Below are positions 62,401-64,000 of a stretch of DNA of 64,000 nucleotides, piece by piece; position 1 is the stretch's first letter, and each line of letters opens with the position of its first letter. Position numbers and translations under genes: made by a program. The DNA is taken from NCBI GenBank assembly GCA_016648135.1, contig JADDOH010002111.1, positions 18,634-82,633 on the forward strand, given 5' to 3'. Under the pieces are notes generated by a model. That model had not been told where the DNA came from. It saw only the letters and a list, made by a program, of their open reading frames with translations, and did not search any database. The stretch comes from Agrypnia vestita. Lineage: Eukaryota; Arthropoda; Insecta; Trichoptera; Phryganeidae.

Positions 62401-62584
62401 TATTTTTGTTGACATTTTACTTTTATTCATTGAATTAACCAACTTTCCCTTGCCCTTTAAATTCTCACCAAAATGGTGAAAAATTAAAATACATTTACGG
62501 TTAAAAAGAAATAAATTGATTATGATGTATAAAATATTATCATAGCAATTCAGATCATTAATACAAAAAAATATTTACATATTA

Positions 62585-62930
62585 TTTAATGTAAAAAGTT
62601 GCAATATATCAGGTAGAAGGTATGCTGAAGAAGAGATCTGTCCTTGACCTCTGAATTGGCAAAAACTGATTTATATACTTTAAAGTATACTCTAATATAA
62701 TATTTATTTTTGTATGTACATTTTCTTTTCTTTTAGATTTAGGCATTTCTATGATTTACTTTATTATTATTGATCTACTTTCATTCTTACGTTTATACTT
62801 TCTTTAATTGTCATTTGTTAATATTAAATAAATATCATATGAGAATAACTCCCACAGAACAGGTTTTTACCTAGTGTGGCAGTTATGAGTAACTTGTATT
62901 AACAAATGTAAATAAACAATAAAATAAATA
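62585..62930 (+). pseudogene. Non-LTR 3' UTR and tail
   Basis: Reverse complement of the 3' region at 2390-2700: ATCAGGTAGAAGGTATGCTG at the start and TTTTTACCTAGTGTGGCAGT near the end, then AATAAATAAATAAA. No coding part remains. Confidence 0.75.
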
Positions 62931-63256
62931 AATAAAATTACACATAAAAGGCAGATTAAGTAAAATTAAACATTAAATTTATGTTATACACAAAAATAAC
63001 ATAAATTAATCTTTCAAATCCTTTTAAAGCAGAAAACCTTGGAACCTTGGAAAAACAGTATATTTCGCTGTTGTCTAGTCATTGTGTGGGTCAATCAAAA
63101 CAAAAAAAATTGAATTTTTTTAATAATACTAAAATAAGCTGCAAACAGCTCACAATGAAAGTGATCTTGCGAGCTAAAAATATTTTGGAATATTTTGGGT
63201 TTGTTCAAATCTTTCAGAACAGTGCTGGATTTATGTCACTGAGACATTATTAATCA
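62931..63256. other. AT-rich, nothing recognised
   Basis: The 68-codon plus frame at 63047 has no family resemblance. Confidence 0.35.
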
Positions 63257-63460
63257 ATTAATGTATATTATAAATATCTCACAGAGACGAAACTGTATTT
63301 CTTATGGGAAAGTAGGTATAGAAGTCATTTGGGTGTACACATCACTTAAGCCAACCATAAGATAGGTCATAAGTCCTATGTACACCCAAATGACTTCTAT
63401 ACCTACTTTCCCATAAGAAATACAGTTTCGTCTCTGTGAGATATCTATAATATACATTAA
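63257..63460. repeat. Palindromic TTAAGCCAGC family copy
   Basis: About 80-bp arms (AATGTATATTATAAATATCT...GGGTGTACAC and its inverse) around CACTTAAGCCAACCATAAG. Contains the GAGACGAAACTGTATTTC tail of the family on both sides, so two tails meet at one core. Confidence 0.88.
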
Positions 63461-63639
63461 TTTTAAAAATATTTTCATTGACCTAGAAATTCCCGACGAA
63501 ATAAGCGGTGAAAATATCACGTTATAAAACAAACCATTTTAGAATTTTTTCCGCTTTAGATAAACTAACTTTTTGCTGAATATTTTTTAAACTAAAGTTA
63601 ACAAAATTTGCCAATGTTTTAGTTGTTTCAGAATTATCG

Positions 63640-63860
63640 GCAGTGAACTGGTTAAAGCCACCCTTCCGCGGGGCGGGGTGGCGTATCAGGTGAATGAGTG
63701 CGGTGCTTATCCGTCCGCTGATTATCCGATCGGTGATGTCATCGGCTCGGCCGCAACTGAGGGGTGGAACCCCGGGGGTGAATTTCGCGTTGTATCGGGG
63801 TATAATTGTACTGCGCAGACGAACGGGAACTTTAAACTGATATTATATCGACGATGATTG
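63640..63860. other. GC-rich non-coding island
   Basis: CTTCCGCGGGGCGGGGTGG, GCTGATTATCCGATCGGTG, GGAACCCCGGGGGTG. Candidate regulatory element. The sequence from 63861 to the window end is unassigned. Confidence 0.4.
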
Positions 63861-64000
63861 CAAAAATGAATTATTTTAGGATATCGCATCTGGTGGAGAA
63901 AGGAAAACAAGAACTTATTTTGTCTAGTTAATGAACTGCTGGAATCTGGAATTAGATCCTCTACAATTTTACCACATAGGAGCGGTGCGGTGTTTATCTT

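Noticed and set aside
1..64000. CRISPR arrays, operons, riboswitches, bacterial terminators
   Set aside because: No regularly spaced repeats or prokaryotic gene structure; the sequence is clearly animal nuclear DNA.

Overview
The window looks like insect nuclear DNA, and Lepidoptera is the best guess. It is AT-rich with runs of TAGGTA/TACCTAC, has Helitron ends of the lepidopteran kind (GAAGCC...CTAGT), many hAT and Harbinger-like MITEs with recognisable target-site duplications, and 3' ends of several non-LTR retrotransposon families. There are no bacterial, phage or organellar features. No host protein-coding exon can be supported anywhere in the 64 kb. The only cellular gene I am confident of is a tRNA-Cys(GCA) at 25015-25086 on the minus strand.

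The rest is a mosaic of two components. The first is decayed mobile DNA on both strands: a nearly complete but inactivated mariner (20294-21579, DD34D triad intact, one frameshift and one stop); a Tc1-like element with about 230-bp inverted ends and a gutted transposase (13639-14544); a Helitron whose Rep domain is missing (53936-55560); hAT MITEs with 8-bp duplications (20-478, 2180-2381, 48957-49378, 61243-61728); Harbinger-like elements, two of which carry MADF-domain reading frames (37767-38423, 51231-51931); and about twenty 3' fragments of non-LTR retrotransposons. The second is a series of GC-richer single-copy-looking islands of 150-500 bp every few kilobases. They hold no convincing coding sequence and often contain homeodomain-, POU- or E-box-like words. 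They read like candidate regulatory elements of a gene desert or long intron.

Region by region: 1-8 kb has hAT MITEs, two non-LTR ends, and a Helitron terminus beside a dense heat-shock-element array. 8-15 kb has repeat copies and the Tc1-like element. 15-19 kb has two LTR-like copies around a GC island and a 334-bp inverted repeat with a hammerhead-ribozyme-like fold in each arm. 19-28 kb has mariner, RTE-like fragments and tRNA-Cys. 28-36 kb is mostly minus-strand non-LTR debris including an RT domain. 36-45 kb has nested MITEs, MADF element 1 and GC islands. 47-54 kb is a 1.7-1.8 kb direct duplication (47488-49210 and 52153-53928) whose second copy is bounded by palindromes on one side and the Helitron on the other. 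54-64 kb has the Helitron, more non-LTR ends and an oppositely oriented pair of tRNA-Arg-like modules.

The strongest leads are the hammerhead-like pair, the heat-shock-element array at a Helitron end, the two MADF-bearing transposons and the palindrome-bounded duplication. All identifications are from reading the sequence; no searches or folding programs were run.
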